64,000 bases of DNA, from positions 7,582,784 to 7,646,783 of the forward strand of contig NC_133971.1 of the NCBI RefSeq assembly GCF_031877795.1. Direction: 5' to 3'. The translations under genes and the position numbers were made by a program. Position 1 is the first letter of the stretch. Each line of letters begins with the position of its first letter. The notes under the pieces were generated by a model. The model saw only the letters and a list, made by a program, of their open reading frames with translations. It searched no databases and was not told the DNA's origin. Of this stretch, positions 11,130 through 21,760 are shown one piece after another. Source of the DNA: Strix aluco (Eukaryota > Chordata > Aves > Strigiformes > Strigidae).

Positions 11130-13950
11130 CCATTGCAAATTTTATTAGGGTATCTCTGAAATGGCATCAGATGCTCCAGAAAGACTGCTTTGTAGTGATG
11201 ATGGGGGCTGTTGGCCTCTTACAAAGTGCCATGACCTCCCGCTGGCAAGTTCTATGCAAGACTGTTTTGCTAGTGTTGAATAAATGCAGAACAGTAAGAC
11301 TCTTGGATCCGCTCCCTCACAGATGAAAAGGGAGAATGGTTTCAGAGGTTTTATTGTGCTGCATCTACTTCATTTTCTGCTCTTATTTTTGCTCAAAAGA
11401 GCCTTGTTCAGGAAAACAAGTATGATCATCAGCAGTCAGATTGTAACATGAATGTGGGGGTGTTAAGAGAATCAAAGCATGTGAACTGTAGCAGTGGCAT
11501 TTTATCTTCCTGTAGTCTCACCCTTGGTAGAGCAAGAGCTCTAGGGCTCTGGTCCAGTTCCCACTTAAACAATATCTTCAATTTAACCCATAACCAAATC
11601 AAAGCTTTCATCAGTGATTTATAGGTTACAGCATGCCTGCACATTTTGGACGGGGTACGTCTACCAGGTGCAGCAGAAGAGACACCACCTGGAGTTCTGG
11701 AAGCCCTGTGGGTACACCAGCACTGTGACACACCTGGCCTCTCAACAAGACTAGTTTACCTTGGGTATGGCCTTGAACCAAAGCACCAGTGAAATCAGCT
11801 GCCACCTTCTACGTCTAGCAAAGGCTGGCCTCTGTGTGCCGCGCAACACAGGGATACCTTTGCACTAGGAATAAAATAACTAAAGCAGGTCCTGGTCTTT
11901 GGCTCTGGAGAAGAGACTACAGATCCAGATCCTGATTTTGGATGATCATTTTTCTCATGTGGGTAAGGTGCAACGCCTCATCCTACGGGCTGAGGACGGC
12001 AGCCACAGGGCAGCCCCCTCCCAGCATGAAAACCTCTGAGGCCCTGCTTGCCTCCTCCCAGCTCAGCTGGAGGTGGAAGGGTCTGGGCCCCCTCCGTGGC
12101 CCAGGAGCTCAGCTCTGCGAGTCCTGCCCACACTTGCTGGGTGCAGATGATGGCAGACAAGCTCTTGGATGGGCAGGTAAGTCTCTGCGGTCCCAATTTT
12201 TAGTGAGCAGAGACACCTAATGTTCAGCTCTAAATACATGCACAACACATCGGAGACAAGGAGCCCCATGCTGCCTGCACCAAGAATTTCTTATCAGCTT
12301 CCTATGCAGCACGTTTTATAACTTGCCTTTAGAGACACTTACACCCTGAGCTCAGTGGGGCTACTGCAAGGGCTATCTGGAGAACATTTTTTGGCATTTT
12401 TGAAATATTAGCGTTCTGCTGAGCTCAGGCCTATGAGAGGTTCTGCCCTGAGCCCCCAACCCTGGGACCTTGGCCCTTGTAGTGCAAAGCACCTTCCAGA
12501 TGCAGCCACGACACATCTTTGGAGGGGGCCTAGGAGGAGAGTGTCTTTTTGACATAGACCAAGGATTGTATTTTACCAACCTCTGTGCAACTTCTAAGAC
12601 AAGAAAATTCAGGTTTCTGGTGTACAAACTTTGTTTAAACTCAATTATTTGCCTAACTTCTGAATTTATCTGTGGGTACAACGCAACTTTACATGCAGCA
12701 CCTTTTACAATAGCTTTTCAAACAGCTTTCTTCAACTACACATACCTTCATGAAATCATCTAAAAAGAGATTAGTGGGTGCATTTAACAAGTAGTTTTGT
12801 CCAACAGTTATTACTGAAAATTGCTTACATGTGCAGCTGCTTTAGAGCACAGTGCAAGCATTTTTTCCTCAGCAGTCACTGAAGCAGAGGACAAGAGGGA
12901 GTCCCATGCAAGCACGTGTGATTACCTGGAAACAGCTGCTGCCTTTATACTGAAATTCTCAGAGAGACCCTACCCTGTGATTTTCTAAGTCTGAAGAAGG
13001 CCGTTATTTCTTCTCAGGGGAGAAGAGAGCAGTAGTCAGGTGTAGGAGGCCAACAAGTGGTTTTTTAGTGCAAGATGGATCAAAGGAACAGGTACAAAAC
13101 TCAAGGTTTCACCTTGTGATGCCACTAGGGTCACTGACCCCCAAAGGAGCACGACAAGGACTGAAGGGGCTCAGGTGCACAAGCTGGACACCAGCACGCC
13201 CCGCTTGAGCTCCAACATTCTGAGAACAAAGATTAATCACTGCTGCTTGCGGGACTTCTTTTGCCACAGCTGCCCTCTCAGTCATCCTGGTTTTAGCAGT
13301 CCCTCTCGGCAAGCAGAAGGGACAGCAATCAGCTGTGGGAAGGGAACCATGAATTATCTTTTCCTCCAACTGACGTGTCGTACACCACGTAACTCGGTGT
13401 CTGTCAAAGGGACACTTCTGCCTCAGACTGCAGTAGCACAACTGGGCAGCCACGTCTTGCTCGGAGCCATGGGCCCGCAGCAGCCATTTCCTCGGGAGGA
13501 GAGGCCGTGCTCTGAAACCACAGCTCGCACTCCACACCGTCTACAACAACCCCTTACCTGGGAAGTGTCAGTACCACTGTGCAGGGCTTCAAGTTCCTAT
13601 GGGTAAAAGGTCATGGCACAATACCAGAGTTTTTAAAGACAGGAAATTACCTAAACAGATGCTTTTTAAACAATATACTTATTCATGTGATAGAAACACT
13701 TTTTAAGGTGGAAAGAACGTGTTGCAAAATGTCCACATTAAAGTGATACTGCTTTGAGCTTTAGCCTAATTAAAACTGTGTAATTAATCCTTGATTTCAT
13801 TCACATCCACTCCTCTTTCCCATTTAAACGTGTGCTCTGATTATTATAAACTGAGTACACATACCCTATCTTAGTCAACTTAATGTGCCTTTGTAGCCAG
13901 AGCAGAACCAAGGAACCCTAAAATAAGAGCTCCAACTATTGCATTCTTTA
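11130..13950. other. Intergenic region between the 3' ends of ACOT12 and ZCCHC9
   Basis: ACOT12 (+) and ZCCHC9 (-) converge on this stretch. It has two GC-richer patches, about 11.94-12.22 kb and 13.1-13.6 kb, with overlapping frames open on both strands. None of these translations shows recognisable domains. I see no gene, RNA or clear repeat. Confidence 0.5.
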
Positions 13951-15581
13951 GCAGCATTTTATTAAAAATAATTAACATGTACAAATATAAAATATATCCA
14001 CACGATTAAATTCCTGTACTTGATTTCTGCTGTAACAAAACTATGTTCCAACCCTACGGTTTCGGTGGCTGGTCCTAAGCACCTCAAAACCCAGTCCTGA
14101 GCTCCGGTCTGTGCTCCGGTGTTCCTTCTGTGTCCTCACCCAGCTGTTGTATGGATCCTTAGGACATTTATTGAAAGGGTAAATTAATTCTTTAGAAGCA
14201 ACAGCTTCACCACTGTGCATCTTTCCCTCAAGGAGCGTTGCTTATTACTGCGTAAGGCAAGCTGAAGTGTTTAGGAGGCACATTTAAGATTTCTGGGGCA
14301 CTGAAGTACTGTACTCATCCGATGACAACCAGAGCTGTGGCAGAGGACACAGAAGCCCGACGTGGCAGGCACACAGGTCAACGCCATGCGGCGCAGCGAG
14401 GGGAGCACACCGTGGAGACACAGCACAGCACCTGCCCAGACGCTGCCCCGGCGCCCGTTCAGCACAAAGTGCTGCCTGTGAGATGAGCTCGAGGTGCGCC
14501 GCTGCAGTAACGCCCTGCTTCCTGGTCACCCCAGGAGGGATGATCCACAGTGAAGGCCAACCATGGCTGGCTGCACAGGCTGAGTACTACGCACAGTATT
14601 TGGAGAGCTGTTGCAGGAACTTCGTTTTGAGTCGGTTTCATAACTTTTTCTAAGGCTGTAGTTTTTCAGGCTGCAGTCTTCATTTAAAAATAAATAAGTC
14701 TGTCATTAAGCAGGCACGTGTGAGACAAAGCAAAGCTTACTCCCAACTCACCAAGGGATAGAAACACTGAAGATTTTTAAGCACTTTCCTTGAAAAAAGT
14801 AAAGAAACTAAGCAAGATGCTCACTTGCTCTCCAACTCTTGTCAGGTGTATTTCACCACAGGTATCAGAGGAAGGGCATGATTCTATCAGTGAACAAATA
14901 TTCAAACATGCATAAACGATCAGGTTAATGCATGTACACATTCTACCTGACCTACCATGAGCAGCAGGAATTGCACCCCCCAGCTCTACACGCCATAGAG
15001 TTTACCAAATAACTTCGCCACAAAACTGCTCAAGCTGGCACATACAGAGCAAAAAACCAATTCTTTCTAAAAGGATTAGGCAAAACAAGCCAAAACCCAG
15101 TAAGACTCTTTAGAAAACACTCACAATCCCTTTCAGAGAAATAGAAAAATGCTCTTAGTAAGATCAGTGTGATTGTGTTCATCTCTGACAAGTAAAAGCA
15201 GCACTTATAAGGTAACAATACCAACCACCGAGATCCAGTGGTCATAAACCCCCTGATAAAATGCACGTGCCCTGTTTGGTTACTGCAACCAGAACCCTGT
15301 TACAAGAAGCGGCCAGTTTCCCTCTTCAGGGGGCTGGCAGTGAGAGGGAATGTGAATCAGAGGGAATGGACGTATAAAATTTCCACTTTCTGTATTTAAG
15401 TTGATCCCAGCTTTTCAGTCAACCGGGTGAGCTTGGGAGGCAAACTGGAAAAATGAGGGGGGACAAAAAAATTTAGCAGCAGCAGTTTGCTTGATTTTCT
15501 GGAACCAGCAATCCACTTGGTGTAGTCACTACTCTGGAGTGAAGCAGTGCAGGCTAACAGTGGTTTAGAGCCAAGAGGCCT
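13950..15581 (-). other. ZCCHC9: ZCCHC9 3' untranslated region (inferred)
   Basis: This is sequence downstream of the ZCCHC9 stop up to the candidate polyadenylation signals at 14.17 and 13.96 kb. No other gene is seen. The length is inferred and the true end may be nearer the stop. Confidence 0.4.
13958..13963 (-). terminator. ZCCHC9: Candidate ZCCHC9 polyadenylation signal (AATAAA on minus strand)
   Basis: TTTATT on the plus strand reads AATAAA on the minus strand, 1.6 kb past the ZCCHC9 stop. Another copy at 14167-14172 would give a 1.4-kb 3' UTR. Sequence alone does not decide between them. Confidence 0.35.
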
Positions 15582-15697
15582 TCAAAAAGTAACGACTTTG
15601 GGTACTTTAACTTTTGGTTTTTGCAGCTTTGGTGTTTCTGTAATTTCTTCATAATCTGCGCTCATTCCAGTGGCCCATCGCCCAACTGTAACCTGAT
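15582..15697 (-). CDS. ZCCHC9: ZCCHC9 terminal coding exon
   Basis: This exon encodes QVTVGRWATGMSADYEE and a Lys/Pro-rich tail ending VVTF and TGA (15584-15582). A second AG five bases downstream of the chosen acceptor would shift the frame to an early stop. The upstream AG at 15699-15698 preserves the phase left by the previous exon and the conserved protein. Confidence 0.93.
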
Positions 15698-18600
15698 CTG
15701 CAGAGTGAGAGACAAGAGATTATGGAAAGGCTAAGCATTACTGTTTGATCAAACTTTTGCATTTGAGGAAGACTTGGCCCACAAAGGCCTGTCATTAATT
15801 CACCACAGATCTGTGCGTTTAGTTGTAGCTCTGAAACCAACTTTCCTTACACAAATTTCTTTTCAAATTGTGTTCTGTAAACTCCTTTTCTTCCCCCATG
15901 CAGATTGTCAAGGTTCAGAAATCATTGCTACGTGTTTTTTTCCTATTTGTCTGTCCAAAGAAACATCCAGGGAGTATGCAGATGATACATTAGCTCTCAC
16001 ACAAGTCTAAATAACTCTTACAATGAACACTTCAGAGTATGTCAAGCATCTCTGGATATACAGGAAAGACCTTCTCTGTTGCACAGATGAGAAAACTAAG
16101 CCTGAAGAGGCACAACAGAGCAAAATCTACATTTCTCAACTCACATCCCTGCATACAGTCAACATCATCCTTCTGCTCTTTAAACACAATTAGACCAATT
16201 CACACCCCTTTCCCAGAGAAAACACCATTAATCACCCGATAGTTCTTTTCTGAATGACAATCTAATTTTGAGAGTGACAAATCAAATTATAACAAGAATA
16301 ACACACAGATATACCAGTGTTTACTTGGAATAACTTCTGTATATTAAAACAGACTAAATACATCTAACCTAGAGAAATTACAAGCTGTAGTGCCTAAACT
16401 TCTTTGTCAGCTATCAGCATCTTCCTGTAGTCTGAAAGTACTTTGCACGATGCAAACTGATTCAAAGAATACTACAATTCCTACTAACAGTGTCACGGTT
16501 CCAATTAATTCAACTATTTGTAACCAGCAATACTAGTTTTGAAGCACTGGCGTAAAGACTAAGATGTCCCTTGGGAAATTAAATAGCAGTTGTCAATCTT
16601 CATTATGGACATAAAACTTCTCAAAAAAAGGCAGAAAAAAATTCCAGTTCTGCTTCACATATAATTCAGAACCCCACTGCGAGAGAGCAGAAAGACTTGC
16701 TGCGTTGGACTGCCCTAACAACTGAAGACTGACGTGTCCTGGGAACAGCTGGCCCAGCTTTGAGCAGTGCCCTTCCCCACAAATGTTTCTTTTCTCCTAC
16801 AGCACCTGTATGGGTTTTTGATTTACAAAGCATTAACCACACAGAGGTAGTATGCCATAAAAGTGGCGTGTGGAAATCCAAAAAGGGCTACGTTACAGGC
16901 TTTCAACTCAGCAGTCATCTGAGCAGGCACTGCCCTACAACCAGCTACAGTTGATGAGTCTGGGGAAATTTTAAAGTCTTTTCCTATCAGAAACTTCTGT
17001 CATACCAGTTAAGAATCATTCTCACTTGTTCTAAACTAGCAAAGCAGCACACGTCTAGAATGTTACATATGGTCTTGCACGCAACAATATCATATATGTA
17101 AGATCAGATACACAAAATGGCTAAAGTATAGGCCTCTATTGCCTATTTCTTACATAAATTCCACTAAAGTGGCATATATTATTAACCCAAAAGTTGTATA
17201 AGTCAGGCAAACAAAGTAGAAAAATGCACAAAAATGTCACCACTTCAGTAACAGAATCATTCTTCAAACCCTTGTTTGATGCTTTTGCATTCCTTAGCAC
17301 AGGTTTTTTTTGTATATAATTTAATTTTTCCACCCACAAAGATAACTGAAGAACACATAAGTAAGCAGATTATCTGGTGAATCCCCCTGGACAAACCTCC
17401 TGTCTCCTCTTTCTCTTGAATGACTTGAACACTTGCCTGCACATGCAGCTTTTACAAGCTGCCAGCACCATCACCCTGCAGCCGACATTACATCCAGTTC
17501 CAGCACTTCACCCAGAAATCACTAAAAGAAGAAACCAGTTCTGTCCTACAGCTGTTAAGTTGTGAACAGAAGCATAAATACTGGCTAATGAATATATACA
17601 TTAGCTCATGTTATCTTCAGAAACCCACAACCTAGATTTTTTTAACAGAAAGCTCAGGTTTTCCATTGCAACTTAATGCCTCCTCCACATACCCCTTAAT
17701 TTAAGGCTCATTCCCAAAGGAAGGTCACATTTACTATTTGCAAGTTCTCTTCTCAAAGCCTTTCTTCCCTGACCAAAGTCAGGCAAAGCAGTAAATAAGC
17801 ATTACTCAACTGTGCACTCTCTGCATCTCACCTGCATTCTGTTTTTCCGGACAGTCTTTTCTGAAGTGCTCCACAGAGCCGCAAAGTCTGCAGCCACCAC
17901 CTGTTAAGGGAGACAGTTGTTACTCATCTGGGTAAAAAAACCACAAACATAACAAAAACCCCAAACTCTTGCTCTTGTGTGTATCTTGAAAAATCTTGCT
18001 CTGCTTAACTGTAGTGACAATCTGTAAGTAAGATAAAGAAATGTCCCTACAGACAGGTCTGCACTCCCTGGCACAATAATATTCTGTTTTATAACATCGT
18101 GGAGCAGATATGCAGCCAGCCTTGGAAGCCTGCAAACACAGCTTCTTCTGTCTCTGTGTCTCACAGACAGAGCTGTTTGCAATCACACTGTGCTGTAAAG
18201 CATCACATACTACAAATTCCAGTCACCACACACTGAATATTTCTGACTTGTTGGAAAGCTCTCTTTCTGAGAAACAAGCTGAACTCTGCTGAAATTCATA
18301 TTCAGAGGAAATTCTGAAATTAATAGGAGTTCCTGAGGCAGGTAATCCAACTGCAGGTACTGAGATATGAAATATAAATTCTACTCATAATCCAAACATT
18401 GAAAGTAAAATGATTTTTCTATCAATTTAACCGTGCTGTAAGATCACCCTTTTGAGTTTGCCAGACCTCAGGTTTGTACTGGGAGACAGAATGCTATTTG
18501 TTAGTGCCAACAGAGAAATCAGGCAGAGCAGAACATAAGTGCAGTCTTCAAACTTAGATCACATTTTTCATTACAGTCACTTAAACTGAACACATCCTCT

Positions 18601-21025
18601 TTCTAGTGAGAGCCCTTTTTTTGTGTGAACACCTCTCAAAGTCTTAAGCTATATATGACAGTATGTTTTTACTTTGCTATATGTGCATTTAAATACACAG
18701 ACTTGCATACATGCATCCTATTACGATTTTGTTTCTTTGTGTGCCTCTTGATACTGCAAGCACAATCAAGTTCTTGTACTTTGCATCTCATCTTGTTCAA
18801 CACTAAGCTTACAATTAAAACAGAAATCCCTGGGCAATCAGTATTAACAATGAATTCCCCAGAATTAATCTGCTTTTACCAATAGCAAGAGAGATTTAGA
18901 AATTCCTTTCAGTCAGATCCTCGTTCACTTGCAATGTTACTTTGTTCCACATCAGGTAAGTATGAAAAATATGGTTTGGTTTTAGTAAATCAGTACACTT
19001 ACCTTCTGCATACAATCCCTTGGGATTATCTGGACATGACCTTGACAGATGACCCATCTCACCACAGATGAAACATTTCGCATATGGAAATGCCCCTGCA
19101 AAATCCCATACAGTTTATGATCCACATTAAAAACTTTTTAAAGTCACAGATAGCTGTGAACACACCATAATGACAATATTTTACTACACTATTATACTAT
19201 AAAAACTGTACTGTCTCTTAGACTGTTAGGTTGTTCTAATATTGAATTCCTTTAACCATATTAACCTACCTCCTCAGAACAGTTAAATTACTAAGCCACA
19301 AAGCTTGTATTTCAGTACTCAGAAAACTCAGACCAGAGCATCTCAAAATACAAATTTCTGAGACATACCAGCTGCTGGATCTATTTTTGCTTTGCATTTG
19401 CTGATGTCGTGTTCTGTGGATCCGCACCGGTAACAGATTCCTGTACCCATATCTTGACTTTCAAGTACTGCAGGGCAATCAGCAACACCATGGCCAGGTT
19501 CTCTACAGTGGAAACATACCTTTGAAAATAAAAATTCTGTTAATACGCATTTTCATAGACAGTTCACTTAGCAAAACACATCACTTGTAAGTGACATTAC
19601 TGAAGAATTCACTCACTTCTATTACCTGATAATCACCTAGACTTTTACTAGACCACTATTTCTCTTGGCTGAAACCCTGAGGGTACTGTATGTGTTTCTA
19701 CTGTTGAGATTTGAGGTTACTCTACCATAAAAAGACAAGATTCTGTGAATTGCACTCAAAGACCTGAAAATCCCAGTCTAATAAGGCCTTCCAGAATTTC
19801 AGAAGCCAAACATATCAAGGGATTTTCTCCTCAGGGAAAAATAGCTAGACAAGAGACACTGTACCCTGTCACAAAATAACTGTCAGTGGTCTGTGCCATT
19901 AAGTCATATTATTATGGTTCTTTTCTCCTTTTACCAACAATGCACTGTACAGGGTGTTCACTCATTGACAACTGAGTGCCCTGGATGAGCAAAGACAATC
20001 GATTTTAACTATAACATAGTTCCGCAAGCTCTTAAGGTACTACTGCAGTAAGTGCTTAGGTAAATATAAGCAATGTTGCACCAGTCCTATAATTTACTCA
20101 TGAAGAACTCGGGTATCTCAGATTAATTAGTAGTAACTCTCTTTACTATGTTCCCAGATTACACTCAGCACAAATCTATGCTGAATGTGTAAGTCTGTGC
20201 TGGGATAACTGCTTTTAGAGTCTTATTGAAGTCTGATGGAGGTCTCACTTCAATTCTCAAGCTGAAGACAGTGCCAAAAGAGGCCCCAAAAGAGCAGGAA
20301 CATTGTAGTCATGAATTACATATAGAAATGCAGAAATGCACTGAATTATTTTCACCCAGGAGACAAGAGGGGCTGGGAATTTAACAAAGGGTAGCACGAA
20401 CAACGCTGAACCAGAAGAGCCATACGAAAGGCTAAGACTTAGGCTGAAATTCATTGTTTGCTTCAAAGTTGAGATATTCAAGTTCACTTTATTAACTTGA
20501 AATGTCACTTAGCACATGCTACACTTCCACGAGTTACGGCACTCGGCCTCCTCAATGAACCACCCCCTGGCAGCATCAGCAGAGAATAAGGAATATGCGT
20601 TTTCTCCACAGAGCTTTTCCCAAGTTTTTAAAGAAGCTACCAGGGACAGGCAAATACCCACGACTCAAGGCAAAACGCACCATGGCATTTTTCTTCACTT
20701 CTTGCCTCTTCAGCCTCCTATCCTCCCGCCGCTTGTCCTTCCTCAAGGCCACCGCGACCTCCTTCTCCAACGCCGCGCTGTCTGCTTCGGCCACCTCGCC
20801 TCCCCGCGAGCTCTGCCGCAGGTACGCCGCAAACCCGTTAACGTCCTCGTTCAGATAGTCCTTCTTCTTTTTGTTCTTCTTCTTCCTCTTCTCTTGCTCC
20901 TTCTTCAGGGAGAGAGGGCCTGAGCGGCCCTCCCGTCCCCGGGGACCGCTCGCCATCTCCTCCCAGGGGGTCGCATCCAGCGCCTTCCCGCCGGCAGCGC
21001 CGTTTCGGCGGGCCCATCGGGTCAT
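15582..21025 (-). CDS. ZCCHC9: ZCCHC9, zinc finger CCHC-type containing 9 (complete)
   Basis: Five coding exons (minus strand, in order 21025-20681, 19519-19369, 19095-19003, 17900-17832, 15697-15582) join in frame to 257 residues; the human protein is about 271. The start is fixed by the conserved MTRWAR N-terminus. Residues 48-55 are a Lys-rich stretch (KKKNKKKK), likely a nuclear/nucleolar signal, followed by the conserved DYLNEDVNGF. Four CCHC zinc knuckles of pattern C-x2-C-x4-H-x4-C lie at about residues 117-130, 144-157, 173-186 and 200-213, all with intact ligands. The end is the conserved VGRWATGMSADYEE segment plus a Lys/Pro-rich tail. The family is nuclear/nucleolar and presumed to bind single-stranded nucleic acid through its knuckles; its exact role is poorly known. 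Expression is driven from a CpG island, consistent with a housekeeping gene. Confidence 0.96.
17832..17900 (-). CDS. ZCCHC9: ZCCHC9 coding exon (fourth zinc knuckle)
   Basis: This 69-bp exon encodes the fourth CCHC knuckle, CRLCGSVEHFRKDC, with all ligands present. The acceptor is TTAACAG and the donor GTGAGA. It begins and ends in phase 1 (one base of a codon carried over). Confidence 0.95.
19003..19095 (-). CDS. ZCCHC9: ZCCHC9 coding exon (third zinc knuckle)
   Basis: This 93-bp exon encodes the third knuckle, CFICGEMGHLSRSC, and the conserved CPDNPKGLYA linker. The acceptor is TTTTGCAG and the donor GTAAGT. Confidence 0.96.
19369..19519 (-). CDS. ZCCHC9: ZCCHC9 coding exon (first and second zinc knuckles)
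   Basis: This 151-bp exon encodes CFHCREPGHGVADC and CYRCGSTEHDISKC, two complete CCHC knuckles, separated by a 13-residue linker. It starts in phase 0 after TTTCAAAG and ends with donor GTATGT. Confidence 0.96.
20681..21025 (-). CDS. ZCCHC9: ZCCHC9 first coding exon
   Basis: This encodes residues 1-115, from MTRWARR to KKNAM, with donor GTGCGT right after the ATG codon for the last Met. The region is GC-rich and codes for a highly charged, Lys/Arg-rich N-terminal half. An in-frame open frame continues upstream of this ATG to 21592 in the genomic sequence, but homology supports the start at 21025. A good acceptor (CTCTTCAG) at 21056-21055 suggests the exon begins at 21054 with a 29-base 5' UTR part. 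Confidence 0.93.
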
Positions 21026-21760
21026 GGCAGGGCCGGCAGCGGCCCGGACAGCTCCTGAAGAGACCCACAGGTGAAGAGGGGGGCCCGCAGAGCCCCTCGC
21101 CCGCGGGGGAGCACAGCGCAGCCCGCGCTCCCTCAGGCCGCCCAACACGGGGCGCGGCCGACTCGCGCGCCCTGTGCACCCTTGAGACGCCCCCCACTCC
21201 GCTCCCTGGCTTTCGCCCTCTCTCGCCCCCGCCCGGCCCCTCGCCCGCCTCCCACGGCGGCGGCGCTGCCGGGGCGGCTCACCGAGCCCCCGCGGCCCGT
21301 CCCGAGAGGGGGAGGCCGGAGGCGGCGGAGGGGCCCGGCCGGAAGGGCCCGCCGAGACGCCGCTCACCCGAGTCCGCCGAGGCAGTAGAGATGCCCTCAC
21401 AGAGCGGCCCGGCCCGCCCCGCCGCGCGCCGGAAGTGGAGCGGGGGCCCCGTGGCCGCCGATGGGGCGGGCGGCCCAGCGGGGCGATGACGTCACTTCCG
21501 CCCTTTCCGGCTCCGCCCCCGACGCCATCTTGTAGGCGGGAGAGGAGGGGCGGGGGCAGCGCGGCGGGGCCGCTCTCACTGGCCGCTCTCACTCAGGAGC
21601 GAGGTGGAGTTGTCACCTCCGGGCCGGCCCCGCCGCGAGCGCGTGGAGGAGGCCGCTGGCGCCTCCTGCGGGGACCGGCCCACGGCCGCGCTGCCCCCCG
21701 GAGCGGTTCTCTGCCTCTCCCAGAAGCCGCAGCGCGCCTGTGGGGTGACGATGTTCCCCT
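20700..21760. promoter_or_regulatory. ZCCHC9: CpG island and promoter of ZCCHC9
   Basis: This roughly 1-kb stretch is very GC-rich and dense in CpG, unlike the AT-rich surroundings. It covers the first coding exon, a probable 5' UTR exon (donor CGG/GTGAGC on the minus strand, exon ending at 21368) and the likely start site near 21.5 kb. Visible elements include a full CRE, TGACGTCA (21487-21494), an overlapping ETS-type CACTTCCG (21493-21500), GC boxes, and a YY1-type GCCATCTTG (21524-21532). This CRE/ETS/YY1 set is typical of housekeeping and often bidirectional promoters. Confidence 0.85.

Noticed and set aside
13109-13606. Overlapping 142- and 143-codon frames on opposite strands
   Set aside because: Both are open because the patch is GC-rich; neither translation is protein-like or recognised.
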